Numbered from the stretch's first letter, positions 1 through 8,813 are shown. The stretch is 64,000 bases of DNA from Nitrospirales bacterium (GCA_022825885.1 JAJDVY010000037.1:1-64000); one strand, 5' to 3'. Program-made: numbers and translations. The notes: a model not told the origin generated them from the sequence alone.

Positions 1-2
1 CC

Positions 3-119
3 CGCGGCAAACAACGCAAGGTCGCCTTGGTCGCGTGTATGCGCAAATTGTTGACGATCCTGAATGCGATGCTCAAACATCGAACCTATTGGCAAGAACC
101 GATGCATGTGACGCCTTAA
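3..119 (+). mobile_element. IS110-family transposase, C-terminal fragment (cut by window start)
   Basis: The frame from base 3 encodes about 38 residues ending at a TAA, with the run KVALVACMRKLLTILNAML followed by a short polar tail. This is the usual C-terminus of IS110/IS116/IS902 (DEDD) transposases. The rest of the gene lies outside the window, so completeness cannot be judged. IS110 elements lack clear terminal inverted repeats, and the element end cannot be placed within the 87 bases before the recA stop codon. It sits directly downstream of recA in convergent orientation. Confidence 0.75.
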
Positions 120-206
120 CCTCCAGACAGTTGCTTACAAAAGGGAGGAATGGAGAGGAAAAGGACCGGCAGTTGCTAAAGTGAACACATTTTTCCAGGC
201 TCTTCT

Positions 207-1271
207 TCAAGCGGGTGCCCGTTTCTTTTCCGGCACGGTCGAACCCGTATCCGGCGGCAGCGAAACCAGTCCGGCTTTTTCCCGAATTTTCGTTTCAATT
301 TCTGCGGCAGTCTCAGGATTCTCCTTCAGAAACGCTTTCGCGGCTTCACGGCCCTGGCCTAACCGCTCCTCGCGAAACGAATACCACGCTCCGGCCTTAT
401 CGACGATTTTCTTTTCAACGCCCAAGTCGATGAGTTCCCCGACTTTGGACACGCCTTCGGCGAACATGATGTCAAACTCAGCTTGACGAAAAGGCGGCGC
501 CGTCTTGTTCTTCACCACCTTGACGCGGACCCGGCTCCCCATCACCTCCTGCCCATCCTTAATGGACTCGATCCGCCGAATGTCCAACCGCACCGATGAA
601 TAAAACTTCAGGGCGTTCCCGCCGGTCGTGGTTTCGGGATTGCCGAACATCACCCCGATCTTCATCCGGATCTGGTTGATGAAAATGACCGTGGTCAGGG
701 ATTTGGAAATGGCCCCCGTCAACTTGCGGAGGGCTTGAGACATCAGACGCGCTTGAAGCCCCATGTGCGAATCGCCCATTTCCCCTTCGATTTCCGCGCG
801 GGGCACCAAGGCGGCCACGGAGTCCACGACCACCAGGTCGATCGCCCCGCTTCTGACCAACGTCTCGGCAATCTCCAGGGCTTGTTCCCCGGTGTCGGGC
901 TGGGCCACCAGCAGATCGTCCGTCCGCACCCCAAGTTTTTTCGCATAGGAAACGTCCAGCGCGTGTTCCGCGTCTATGAACGCCGCGGACCCGCCGGCTT
1001 TCTGCGTTTCCGCAATGGCATGCAGACACAGAGTGGTTTTCCCGGAGGATTCCGGCCCGAAAATTTCCACCACCCGGCCTCGCGGCAACCCGCCGACGCC
1101 CAAGGCCAAGTCCAAAGTCAACGACCCCGTGGACGTCGCCTGCACGTCCTCCGACACGTCGCCCGTTCCCAATTTCATGATCGAGCCTTTCCCAAATTGC
1201 CGCTCAATCTGGGTCACGGCCAGTTCCAATGCTTTGACTTTCCCCTGATTCTCCGAAGTTCGATCGCCCAT
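207..1271 (-). CDS. recA: Recombinase RecA
   Basis: RecA is the strand-exchange ATPase that forms filaments on single-stranded DNA and stimulates LexA-type autocleavage. Seen here: the N-terminal helix with [20 protein letters not shown], Walker [10 protein letters not shown] near residues 72-80, Walker B region with [16 protein letters not shown], loop L2 region [22 protein letters not shown], and a basic C-terminus. Length (354 aa) is typical. I place the start at the ATG at 1271 rather than 1289, because GAGGAGG lies about 6 bases before 1271 while the upstream ATG has no ribosome-binding site. No obvious LexA box was seen upstream. Downstream lies an IS110 remnant. Confidence 0.98.
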   Translation of the reverse strand: MGDRTSENQGKVKALELAVTQIERQFGKGSIMKLGTGDVSEDVQATSTGSLTLDLALGVGGLPRGRVVEIFGPESSGKTTLCLHAIAETQKAGGSAAFIDAEHALDVSYAKKLGVRTDDLLVAQPDTGEQALEIAETLVRSGAIDLVVVDSVAALVPRAEIEGEMGDSHMGLQARLMSQALRKLTGAISKSLTTVIFINQIRMKIGVMFGNPETTTGGNALKFYSSVRLDIRRIESIKDGQEVMGSRVRVKVVKNKTAPPFRQAEFDIMFAEGVSKVGELIDLGVEKKIVDKAGAWYSFREERLGQGREAAKAFLKENPETAAEIETKIREKAGLVSLPPDTGSTVPEKKRAPA

Positions 1272-1303
1272 AACACCTCCTCGATTCAAGCCATCATGAC
1301 TCT

Positions 1304-1332
1304 ATCATACTGAAAAACCGGGAGAAGGCCAA
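1304..1332 (-). promoter_or_regulatory. Candidate recA promoter
   Basis: On the minus strand, TTGGCC (1327-1332) and TATGAT (1304-1309) are separated by 17 bases. They match the sigma70 boxes at 4/6 and 5/6 positions. The predicted start of transcription falls just upstream of the recA ribosome-binding site. Confidence 0.4.
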
Positions 1333-1361
1333 CCAGCCTTCACCAACGAAAAAGCCCCCCC

Positions 1362-1934
1362 TCAGGCATCCAGGGAAACGTCCCACAATTTTGTATAGAT
1401 TGGTCCGGTTGGCCGGAGGTCACTCTTAAACAAGGCGATTCGTTCAACGGGGAACGGCCCGCAGGTGAAGGGATCCGTCAACACGCCCAACGCGCCCAGC
1501 ACGCGCCCGACCTCACGATGATCCTTTTTGACACGAGCCACGGTCAGGTGCGGGCGAAACGGCCTTCCCTCCGGAGGAAATCCCAAGGGGGCCACCGCCC
1601 GGCTCACACCCTCGGCCAACGCGGACAAACGATCCAGGGCGCCGCCAAGACCAATCCATAACACACGGGGGGACCGGTGTTCCGGAAATGCCCCGAACCC
1701 TTTGAGTTCAAGAACAAAAGGCGAAACGTGGGAGATCGCCGGCTCCACCGCCCGGCGGATTTGAGCGACCTGACTTTCCGCCGTCTCACCGAGAAATTTC
1801 AAGTTGACGTGGAGATGTTCCGTCTTGCTCCAGGAGAGTCCCGGCAATTCCCGTTTGACCGTTCGCAGGTTCTGCCCTATGGCCGAAGACAAAACGGAAG
1901 GCAGATCAATCGCCAAAAACGTCCGTACCCCCAT
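1362..1934 (-). CDS. thpR: RNA 2',3'-cyclic phosphodiesterase (2H family)
   Basis: This is a 2H phosphoesterase of the LigT/ThpR family, which opens 2',3'-cyclic phosphates on RNA. Two His motifs are visible: HVNLKFLG near residue 43 and HLTVAR near residue 128. The first differs from the usual HxTx by having Asn where Thr is expected, so activity is likely but not certain. A TTG at 1958 would extend the protein by 8 residues. The ATG at 1934 is preceded by GAGG at about 5 bases and begins GVRTFLAIDL as in family members, so I chose it (190 aa). It follows cinA and a barrel gene on the same strand and precedes recA. Confidence 0.88.
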   Translation of the reverse strand: MGVRTFLAIDLPSVLSSAIGQNLRTVKRELPGLSWSKTEHLHVNLKFLGETAESQVAQIRRAVEPAISHVSPFVLELKGFGAFPEHRSPRVLWIGLGGALDRLSALAEGVSRAVAPLGFPPEGRPFRPHLTVARVKKDHREVGRVLGALGVLTDPFTCGPFPVERIALFKSDLRPTGPIYTKLWDVSLDA

Positions 1935-1978
1935 ATCCACCTCATAGCACAGCGACAAAAACCATCTAAAGCAACACG

Positions 1979-2932
1979 CTAAAAATAGTACTTCAGGTTG
2001 AGGCTGATACCGAAAAATTCGACGTCGTCCGTCATCAATTGGTAGGTCACCGGCTCACTTCCGTCAAGCCTCAGGTTGGACTCGTGACTCCGTAGCCGAT
2101 CCCAACTGCCACCGTCTCGAAAGGTATTGAAATTGACCCAGCGCCCCTTCACACCCAGAGACACCGACTCCGTGAGTGCATAGTCCAGGCCAAAAAGCAC
2201 CTGATAGCCAAAGAGCACGTCTTTGAGCGCGGCCTGTTCGCTGGTCGTCGTCCCGGCGAGGTTCTTGCGTATCTCGCTTACGTCGCAGCCGGGAATGCCA
2301 TCACAGAGATCATCGCCGATCGACGTGATGGCCGTCGGATCGGAATTCCTGGCATTAATGTTGCTCCAGTCCATGTTCGTAAACCCGACGCCGACACCGA
2401 ACCCGACGTAAGGCGTGAACCGGCTGGTGTTGCTCAAATCATAAAACAGGTTTCCGAACAGGTTGTGGGAGGTCACACTCCCAACACGTTTCGCCGCCAG
2501 CGCCGTTTCTCCCAACTGTTTGGCGACGGTCTGTGCCCGCGTGGCGACACCCGTCACAGATTGATCATATTCCGATTCTCGAAAAAAATATTCCATCTCA
2601 ATCCGAAAACCACCCCAGAAGCGGCCCGGGTACGCGTCTTTCAGCCGATAGCCCACGGCTGCTCCGGCCAAGACCCCCTTGGCACCATCATAGACGGCCT
2701 TCGATGCGTCCCCACCGCGGTCGAGGTCAGTACAGCCCGGCACCATCGCAAAAAACGGGTTGATGTACTCGTCGCACTTGCTGGCCCGGTCGTCGTCGCG
2801 TCCGAAGTTATCCAATCCGGAGGCAACGTTGGCTCCCAACTCGCCGCTGATGTAAAACCCCGAGCCCGCCTGCACCGGGGTCGGCAAAAAAAGACAGATG
2901 CCCGTGATCAAAATCAAGAGTAAAAACCCCAT
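1979..2932 (-). CDS. Outer-membrane beta-barrel protein, paralogue 1
   Basis: A 317-aa exported protein: a hydrophobic signal segment (residues 1-22, cleavage likely after PVQA) is followed by alternating amphipathic strands. It ends with FFGISLNLKYYF, whose terminal Phe is a BAM-recognition signature. The N-terminal part carries GFYISGELGANVASG and then DRASKCDEYINP, both repeated closely in the protein at 4692-5666. The conserved Cys pair in the CDEYINP...GCTD region may form a disulfide. It resembles porin or OmpA-like/OmpW-like small barrels in architecture, but I cannot assign a substrate. The gene lies just downstream of cinA and the two may be co-transcribed. Confidence 0.8.
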   Translation of the reverse strand: MGFLLLILITGICLFLPTPVQAGSGFYISGELGANVASGLDNFGRDDDRASKCDEYINPFFAMVPGCTDLDRGGDASKAVYDGAKGVLAGAAVGYRLKDAYPGRFWGGFRIEMEYFFRESEYDQSVTGVATRAQTVAKQLGETALAAKRVGSVTSHNLFGNLFYDLSNTSRFTPYVGFGVGVGFTNMDWSNINARNSDPTAITSIGDDLCDGIPGCDVSEIRKNLAGTTTSEQAALKDVLFGYQVLFGLDYALTESVSLGVKGRWVNFNTFRDGGSWDRLRSHESNLRLDGSEPVTYQLMTDDVEFFGISLNLKYYF

Positions 2933-2999
2933 TTTCTTTTCCCTTTCTTCTTCTCCCTGTCAAGTGAGAAATCTCACGACGACCCAACGCGAGAAGCCC

Positions 3000-4328
3000 C
3001 TACAAATCCTTAGATCCCCCATCAGGGCCGATCCCCGACCCGCTCGGTGGCCGGGGGCAACCATGACACAACCAGCGCCGCAATACGTCAAGGGCTGCCT
3101 GCGAGGCCCGGAGTGTAATCGCGTCCCGTTCTCCATGAAACCGAAAGGCTGCCGTCGAGGCTCCCTTCGACGTGGCCAGACCGACGTAGACCAAGCCGAC
3201 GGGCTTGTGTCCCGTTCCGCCGCTTGGCCCGGCAATGCCCGTCACGCTCAGGCCCACGTCCACATGGCTTCTCTTCCGAACGCCCTGAGCCATGGCTTTG
3301 GCGACCTGCGCGCTCACGGCTCCATATTTTTTCAGCAATGGTTCGGACACCCCCAGCAATTCGGTCTTCGCCCGATTGTCATAACACACCACCCCCCGGT
3401 CCACATAGGCCGAACTGCCGGCCACCCGGGTCAGGCGATGAGCAATCAGCCCGCCCGTACAACTCTCCGCCAGCGCAATGGTCAATCCTCGATCGTGGAG
3501 ACGGTGCCCCACCACTTCCTCCATGGTTTGTCCATCGATGGAAACGACGTCCGGCCCCAATTCGGTCATGACGGCACCCATCAGGGCATCGAGTGAGGTA
3601 CTGGCTTGGGTCACGGATCTTTTCCGAGCCTGCATTCTTTGAACAGTCTTTGATCGCGTGAGTGACACCGAAACCCCAAGCGGGGAGGCGAGAAGACCGA
3701 GACGGAAGGCGCCCGAGGCCGGGAGAAGTCCTGCTATTCGATCATTGATCTCTCCCTCCAGAAGACCAAAGGTCTGGATTGTCCGGGTTTCGATAGCCGA
3801 AGAAAGAAGCCCAGCCCGACGGAGAACCGGCAGAAGCGATTCCGCGCACATCCTGCGGGCCTCGTGACTGACTCCGGGCAGGCACGCAATTCGACAGCGC
3901 TTCCACTCGACGGCGAACCCGGGCGCGATTCCGGCTGTATTGTGGAGGAGCCTTGCGCCGGTGGGCAGGAACGCCTGCCGGCGCTGGTTTGCGGTCACCG
4001 CCCTTCCGGCCGAGTGCAACCGCCTCGTGATGGATTCGAGGGCCCGGGGGCGGAGGCGTAACGGCTTCCCGGTCACACAAGCCACGGCTTCGCGGGTCAC
4101 GTCGTCCACGGTCGGACCAAGACCGCCGGTGATCAGCACGAGCCTCGCCCGCCTGACCGCATTCGTCACGGCCACGCCGATGTCCTCGACGTCGTCCCCG
4201 ACCACGGACTTGAACCGGACTTCGATCCCATGCTCCGCCAGCGACTCGCTGAGAAAAAGCGAATTGGTATCGACCCGCCCGCCAAGCAGCAGTTCCGAAC
4301 CCACCGCAATGATTTCAGCCGTGGTCAT
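3000..4328 (-). CDS. cinA: CinA family nicotinamide-nucleotide amidohydrolase
   Basis: Two-domain protein of 442 aa, the usual CinA length. Residues 1-170 form the MoCF/COG1058 domain (AEIIAVGSELLLGGRVDTNS, LITGGLGPTVDDVTREA). The last 160 residues form the amidase domain (IALAESCTGGLIAHRL, SVTGIAGPSGG), which in family members deamidates NMN in NAD recycling. The ATG at 4328 begins TTAEIIAVGSELL directly, so the start is firm. The gene is often found next to recA, as here with thpR and one barrel gene between. Upstream lies only repeat-rich DNA. Confidence 0.95.
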   Translation of the reverse strand: MTTAEIIAVGSELLLGGRVDTNSLFLSESLAEHGIEVRFKSVVGDDVEDIGVAVTNAVRRARLVLITGGLGPTVDDVTREAVACVTGKPLRLRPRALESITRRLHSAGRAVTANQRRQAFLPTGARLLHNTAGIAPGFAVEWKRCRIACLPGVSHEARRMCAESLLPVLRRAGLLSSAIETRTIQTFGLLEGEINDRIAGLLPASGAFRLGLLASPLGVSVSLTRSKTVQRMQARKRSVTQASTSLDALMGAVMTELGPDVVSIDGQTMEEVVGHRLHDRGLTIALAESCTGGLIAHRLTRVAGSSAYVDRGVVCYDNRAKTELLGVSEPLLKKYGAVSAQVAKAMAQGVRKRSHVDVGLSVTGIAGPSGGTGHKPVGLVYVGLATSKGASTAAFRFHGERDAITLRASQAALDVLRRWLCHGCPRPPSGSGIGPDGGSKDL

Positions 4329-4376
4329 TGAGAGAAGGCAAAGGTGAAAACAACCGCGGGAAGAGAGTGGAAATGT

Positions 4377-4571
4377 AACGGTTCACGAATTCGTTGACAA
4401 GTTCCACCAGTCTCCTTCTGTCATCCCTGTATGTGTTCAGTAATTCGTTGACAAGATTCGTTCTCTCTTTCCGTCATCCCCGACCCCGATCGGGGATCCA
4501 GGGTCGTTGCTTTTCACTTCGTCCGTGAAGAATAAAGACGCTGGATCCTCGCGTACGCAAGGATGACAGGA
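4377..4571. repeat. Dispersed palindromic repeat block
   Basis: The block contains the palindrome GATCGGGGATCC flanked by GTCATCCCCGA and a final GGATGACAG. Between them sits a module reading CACTTCGTCCGTGAAG that recurs at 53.97-54.07 kb. It also holds two copies of a sequence matching the terminal repeat of the 54.1 kb IS, at about 4381-4400 and 4427-4453. The rest of the 4329-4691 gap shows no gene. Confidence 0.7.
4427..4453 (+). repeat. Solitary IS terminal repeat
   Basis: Twenty-six of 27 bases match the right terminal inverted repeat of the IS at 54076-55127 (core TGTTCAGTAATTCGTTGACA). It is preceded by GTCATCC, the same flank that the intact IS has. No transposase gene is attached. 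Confidence 0.75.
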
Positions 4572-4691
4572 AGCGTCAAAGACTATTGTCATACCGGGAA
4601 TACAAGCAAGAAACAATGGAAGGCGCGTACTGCGGGAGAGGCACTCAGCCGGCCCGGTTACTGTATCCGGGCCGGCGAAAAGCGGGATGCC

Positions 4692-5666
4692 TTAGAAATG
4701 ATACTTCATATTGAGGCTGATGCCGAAGAATTGGATGTCGTCAGTCTTGAGCCCGCCCGACACGTATTCGCGATCGGTTCCTGAGGTGCGCAGATATGGC
4801 GGATGACCCCGTAGCGGGTCCCAAACAACAGGTCCAGCACCACTATCGAAGGAATTAAACATGACGTAGCGACCCTTGAGCCCAAGAGACATGGCCTCGG
4901 TCACCGCATAATCCACTCCGAACAGGATCTGAAGACCCCAGAGCGTATCACTGAGCGTGTTTTCGGCCACACTTACCGTTCCGGCAAGGTTTTGTTGAAT
5001 CTGGGCAGCATTAGGCAAACCATTACCTGTCTCAATCCTGGCCGCGTTATGATTCCTCGCCCAGACGCTGCTATACGCCATATCGGTAACCCCCATGCCG
5101 CCGCCAATGCCGATATAAGGCGTGAACCGGCTGGTGTTGGCAAAATCGTAGTATAGATTCCCGAAGATATTGTGCGAACTCATGCTGTCGATGCGATCCG
5201 TCGCTCGCACAATTTCCTGTTGGAGCTTGTCCCCGCTCTCACCTTCACCCGATGGAACTTCGGCTGATTCATCATAGTTTGATTGCCGGTAGAAATATTC
5301 CAATTCCACGCGAAGACCACCCAAGGGGCTGTTCGGGTTTTGCTTTGCAAAGCTATAACCCACTGCGGCTCCGGCCAAAATACCCGTTGCATCGTCGAAT
5401 TTGTTATGCCAGTCACCGGTCGATCCACGATTGGGGCCAGTGCAATTAACCTTATCACTATGGGCCTCGGCATATCTCGGGTTAATGTATTCATCACACA
5501 CACTGGCACGATCGTTGCTGTATCCGGTGGTCTCAATTCCAGAGGCGATATTGAGGCCAATGTCACTGCTGATGTAGAACCCTTCCGAGTGTGCCTGCGC
5601 CCAGCTTGGGACCATCACAAATGAAGCCATGACAAACGCCAAGACTGAAACAATGTATTTTTTCAT
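4692..5666 (-). CDS. Outer-membrane beta-barrel protein, paralogue 2
   Basis: A 324-aa exported barrel homologous to the protein at 1979-2932. It has a signal peptide (residues 1-25, cleavage likely after WAQA), then GFYISSDIGLNIASG, DRASVCDEYINPRYAEA and GILAGAAVGYSF. It ends QFFGISLNMKYHF with a terminal aromatic. Shared blocks run the length of both proteins, so they are paralogues rather than a shared short motif. Function unknown; surface porin or structural barrel is an inference. The start at 5666 has AAAGGAGAAG upstream and a strong promoter further up. The gene lies between an IS-end remnant at 4427 and one at 6816. Confidence 0.82.
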   Translation of the reverse strand: MKKYIVSVLAFVMASFVMVPSWAQAHSEGFYISSDIGLNIASGIETTGYSNDRASVCDEYINPRYAEAHSDKVNCTGPNRGSTGDWHNKFDDATGILAGAAVGYSFAKQNPNSPLGGLRVELEYFYRQSNYDESAEVPSGEGESGDKLQQEIVRATDRIDSMSSHNIFGNLYYDFANTSRFTPYIGIGGGMGVTDMAYSSVWARNHNAARIETGNGLPNAAQIQQNLAGTVSVAENTLSDTLWGLQILFGVDYAVTEAMSLGLKGRYVMFNSFDSGAGPVVWDPLRGHPPYLRTSGTDREYVSGGLKTDDIQFFGISLNMKYHF

Positions 5667-5716
5667 TGGCTTCTCCTTTTCTTTCAGGATTTATAACAAT
5701 ATCCAAACTGAACGGA

Positions 5717-5745
5717 ACCATATAATTTTTGCCCAATATTGTCAA
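5717..5745 (-). promoter_or_regulatory. Promoter of the second barrel gene
   Basis: Minus-strand TTGACA (5740-5745) is a perfect -35 box and is followed after 17 bases by TATGGT (5717-5722). The surroundings are AT-rich. It lies about 50 bases upstream of the start codon at 5666. Confidence 0.6.
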
Positions 5746-5816
5746 TAGTGCTATGAATTTTATTATTTAGTGTGCAGTAAAAGATACATTCTCGTGAGAG
5801 CAAACCCTATCTCCAC

Positions 5817-6470
5817 CTACGGAATCCGTGAAAATTCCACGTCAAACGAGACCTCACCTCCCTGACTCGGGAACACCATGATCCTGGTCTTTGCATTCGG
5901 ATCGAAGGCGTCATATTGAAAAGAGCCGATCACCTTGGCCTTGTAACGCGGCGCATCGGGCCAAACCTTTGTCCGTTGGGCCACGCCGTCGAATCGCACG
6001 TTCAGCGGTTTCACCAGTTTCTCGCCTTGGTTTAACACGATATAACTGTTATCGGCAAAGGCCGGGGTTTCGCCGAAGATCGTCACGCTCACGAGCATGG
6101 TTTCCTCGGCAAGAATGCGCTGGATTTCCGTTTCTGATGGCGTCTCCCCTCGCAGCCCGAAATGGCTTGCCAGCACGGTCAGCCCGTTCATTTTGGTCAT
6201 CAGAAACCCCTTCGGGCGTAATTCCTCATCCGATCCGAACCAAGCATAGAGTCGATTCGGCAGCACGCGATCTGTAGCCGCTTGGAGCCCCTGTTTGATC
6301 GCCTGCCCGACCTGCACGGTCGTCGGAGACACCTCGATCGCCAGGCTTTTCGTAGCCGGGACGCCAAGGGTTCCCCCGATACAGAGGAGACAAAAACCCA
6401 CAAGGCACATCCTGATCCGCCCCATGGGGACAATCCCTGCAACCCCTGCTGAATGGAACCGGGATTTCAT
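5817..6470 (-). CDS. Exported protein of unknown function
   Basis: I do not recognise this family. The protein has about 217 residues with an N-terminal hydrophobic stretch (MCLVGFCLLCIGGTLGVPA) that looks like a signal peptide, possibly with a long basic n-region. The mature part begins near AIEVSPTTVQVGQAIKQGLQ and is rich in beta-strand-like segments. Of the possible starts, the ATG at 6470 has AAAGAGG about 9 bases upstream and is preferred over 6479. It follows no gene closely on the same strand and probably forms its own unit. Periplasmic location is inferred. Confidence 0.65.
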   Translation of the reverse strand: MKSRFHSAGVAGIVPMGRIRMCLVGFCLLCIGGTLGVPATKSLAIEVSPTTVQVGQAIKQGLQAATDRVLPNRLYAWFGSDEELRPKGFLMTKMNGLTVLASHFGLRGETPSETEIQRILAEETMLVSVTIFGETPAFADNSYIVLNQGEKLVKPLNVRFDGVAQRTKVWPDAPRYKAKVIGSFQYDAFDPNAKTRIMVFPSQGGEVSFDVEFSRIP

Positions 6471-6584
6471 CAATGGCATCCTCTTTTTCGCCGATGCACA
6501 CCGTAAACGGCTCTTGCTACGGATTCAACCGCGCCCCGCTCTCCATCTTCGGCATAAAAACAGCCAACAGTGCCCGAATTGGTC

Positions 6585-6863
6585 ATTCCCGACGCTTGTC
6601 CCCGACAGTCTTAATCGGGGATCCAGTGTACTTATGAATCCAGTGTCTTTCGTCTTCATGGACGAAAAAAAAGCCAAGACCCTGGATTCCCGCTAAAAAC
6701 TTGCGGGAATGACAGCTTAAGGGATTCAGTGTCATTGTTTTTTCCTTCGTTCTCTTTCTGTCATCCCCGACCTGATCGGGGATCCAGTGTCTTTGGTGTT
6801 GTCTTTCCCTCATCTTGTTAACGAATACGTGAAAACATACAAATGACAGAAATGACAGAAGGA
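6585..6863. repeat. Dispersed palindromic repeat cluster
   Basis: At least three palindromic modules are strung together, containing AATCGGGGATCCAG, a TTCCCGC/GCGGGAA hairpin and GATCGGGGATCC. They alternate with GTCATCCCCGAC and AATGACAG borders and with the module CAGTGTCTTTGGTG. The cluster fills most of the gap 6471-6994, where I see no gene. Confidence 0.7.
6816..6842 (-). repeat. Solitary IS terminal repeat, inverted
   Basis: The reverse complement begins TTGTATGTTTTCAC and continues GTATTCGTTAACA, a diverged copy of the terminal repeat of the IS at 54076. On its outer side follows ATGACAG, as at the right end of the intact IS. It faces the solitary end at 4427, so the two bracket the 2.4 kb that carries the second barrel gene and the exported protein. 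Confidence 0.6.
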
Positions 6864-6994
6864 GAGTAGAGGATGGCGCGGCTACAAGAAAGAGGGTAGA
6901 AATGGTGAACCCGGACGCTTCGTTGACAACGCCGCTAAAAAATTGATAGATAATCGTCCTACAGATTACTTCATATGTCCGGGGAGGAATTCCT

Positions 6995-7702
6995 ATGGCT
7001 GCAGGAGAACAACCAGCCAAACGGCAATACGTCAATTTCATCTTTTTTAAAGTCGATCCGGCATGGCGGAGACTCCCGCACGACGAGCGGCAAGCCGGCA
7101 AGCAGGAATTCATCCGGGCCATTGAGGAATTCACCGGCAAGATCATCGTCGTCCCGTATTCCACGGTCGGCATTCGGGGCGACTGCGATTTTCTGCTCTG
7201 GCGCATTACCTACGATCTCGAGCTCTTTCAGGAACAAATGTCCAAGGCGTTGGCCACCGGACTCGGGAAATACCTGACGATCCCCTATTCCTACCTTTCG
7301 ATGACAAAACGTTCAGTCTACGTGGACAACCACGTGCATGAAGGCCAGGAAAGCCGCCGGCTGAAAATCACGCCGGGGCGCAGCAAATACATTTTCATCT
7401 ATCCTTTCGAGAAAACCCGTGAGTGGTATCTCCTGACCAAAGCCGCCCGGCAGGGCATGATGGACGAACATATTGAAATCGGCCACAAATACCCGTCCGT
7501 CAAACTCAATACCACCTACTCCTTCGGGCTGGATGACCAGGAATTCGTGGTAGCGTTTGAAACGGACCAGCCCCAGGACTTTCTCGATCTCGTCATGCAC
7601 CTGCGCGAAGCGGAAGGCAGTCGATACACGAAACGGGACATCCCTATCTTCACCTGTATCATGAAGAGCCTCAAGGAAGCACTCGATACCCTCGGCGGGT
7701 AA
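6995..7702 (+). CDS. Chlorite dismutase/HemQ superfamily haem protein, probably coproheme decarboxylase-like
   Basis: This 235-aa protein has the two-ferredoxin-fold Cld architecture, with YSTVGIRGDCDFLLWRI in the N-terminal half and YSFGLDDQEFVVAFE in the C-terminal half. His159 in MMDEHIEIG aligns with the proximal haem ligand. Thirteen residues further on, where true chlorite dismutases carry the distal Arg and Listeria HemQ a Gln, this protein has Asn172. That argues against chlorite dismutation and for a HemQ-like role: oxidative decarboxylation of coproheme to haem b. The FIYPFEKTREWYLL segment supplies candidate Tyr residues. GGGGAGG lies 9 bases before the ATG. It is monocistronic or leads a short operon with the next membrane protein. 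Confidence 0.85.
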   Translation: MAAGEQPAKRQYVNFIFFKVDPAWRRLPHDERQAGKQEFIRAIEEFTGKIIVVPYSTVGIRGDCDFLLWRITYDLELFQEQMSKALATGLGKYLTIPYSYLSMTKRSVYVDNHVHEGQESRRLKITPGRSKYIFIYPFEKTREWYLLTKAARQGMMDEHIEIGHKYPSVKLNTTYSFGLDDQEFVVAFETDQPQDFLDLVMHLREAEGSRYTKRDIPIFTCIMKSLKEALDTLGG

Positions 7703-7782
7703 TCCCGCACCCGATTTTCACGGCGAGATTTTCCTCTCGCCCTCCCCCATCCGACTTTGTTCCCGTGAGCCCGGTGTCAACC

Positions 7783-8463
7783 ATGGAGCCATCGGATTCA
7801 TCGGCCACACCCCTCCCTGAATCCTCCGGCAAAGGCGCCATACTGTCCTCCCTGATTCCCGGTCTCGGTCAATGGGTGCGCGGCTACCTCCTCCACGCGG
7901 CCCGCGTACTGGGCGTGGGCGGATTCCTGGCGATTGTCACGTGGGGACTGGGCCAGCTTGGCGGAGCAGGCGCCGGCTTCTTTTTTGCCCTGATGATCAT
8001 CGTGCCATGGTGGTGCCTGCAAGCCTATGAAGCTTCCCTGCCCACCCCGCCCGGCCAACTGGAAGCCCTGAAAACGGCGTGGCGCCGGGCTCATGACGTT
8101 CGATACCTGGGCGGGTTATTTCTCTTCACCGCGTTCACGGACCTCTACATTATTCTCGAGAATCCCGAATATAGTCTCACCCTGTTCTGCTCCAAACCCG
8201 AGGGCCTACCGGGTCTCCTGGCCAAGGCCCAATCCCCCACCTTGCATCTCGCCATCGGCTACGGATTTCTGAAACTCCGTCCCTGGGCACTCCTCGTCTA
8301 CATGGCCTATGCCGCCTTCGGCCTGTGCAACGCCATGGCCAATTTTGCCTGTTTCGGGTACGGACGCATTCGCACGGCGTTCTTTCTTTCGCTGGTGGCC
8401 TTTACCGTCTACGTCTTCTGGCGTCGATCCTGTTTTCGACCCCGTTACGCCAAAATGGCATGA
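7783..8463 (+). CDS. Multi-pass membrane protein of unknown function
   Basis: About 226 residues with five to six hydrophobic segments. The first contains SSLIPGLGQWVRGYLLHAA, resembling the PGLGQ turn found in TM2-like and related small membrane proteins. A polar loop with ILENPEYSLTLFCSKPEG sits mid-protein and the C-terminus is basic. The ATG at 7783 is chosen; a GTG at 7765 would add six residues and neither has a convincing ribosome-binding site. It begins 80 bases after the Cld-family gene on the same strand. No function can be given. Confidence 0.7.
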   Translation: MEPSDSSATPLPESSGKGAILSSLIPGLGQWVRGYLLHAARVLGVGGFLAIVTWGLGQLGGAGAGFFFALMIIVPWWCLQAYEASLPTPPGQLEALKTAWRRAHDVRYLGGLFLFTAFTDLYIILENPEYSLTLFCSKPEGLPGLLAKAQSPTLHLAIGYGFLKLRPWALLVYMAYAAFGLCNAMANFACFGYGRIRTAFFLSLVAFTVYVFWRRSCFRPRYAKMA

Positions 8464-8591
8464 ACGGGGCGGGCGAACACATAGGTTTGCCCCTACGTAG
8501 GGATGACCCGGTGTAGGGGCGGTGTCCGCCCTGCTTTTGACAGAATTTATTCCAGTGTGTTATCCGAAAAACATCGCGCTTCGAGAAGCTC

Positions 8592-8813
8592 ATGGAAGAG
8601 ACCCAAGACCAAGAAAAGGATATCCTGTTCGTCTATCGTCATCCGGACGGCGCCGTCACCCTGTATTCGGATGAAGAATGGGCGATTGAGCGAGGTATAA
8701 AACTGGAAGACCTGCACATCGTGGAAATTCCCCGGAAATTGTATTCCGAAGGAACGATTCAAGACGTCCGTGAATACGTCGCCCAATATCTGGAAGCGAA
8801 AGACGAAGCCTGA
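8592..8813 (+). CDS. Small acidic hypothetical protein
   Basis: A 73-aa acidic protein with no signal or membrane segment and no recognised domain. Its stop codon overlaps the start of the next gene (TGATG at 8811-8815), which suggests translational coupling and co-expression. The 128 bases upstream contain a GC-rich dyad built on CCCCTAC and GTAGGGG. Confidence 0.7.
   Translation: MEETQDQEKDILFVYRHPDGAVTLYSDEEWAIERGIKLEDLHIVEIPRKLYSEGTIQDVREYVAQYLEAKDEA

Noticed and set aside
1290-1361. Search for a LexA box before recA
   Set aside because: No CTGT-N8-ACAG or GAAC-N4-GTTC type site was seen; a lineage-specific operator cannot be excluded.
6995-7702. Annotation as chlorite dismutase
   Set aside because: The distal Arg needed for chlorite dismutation is Asn172 in this protein.
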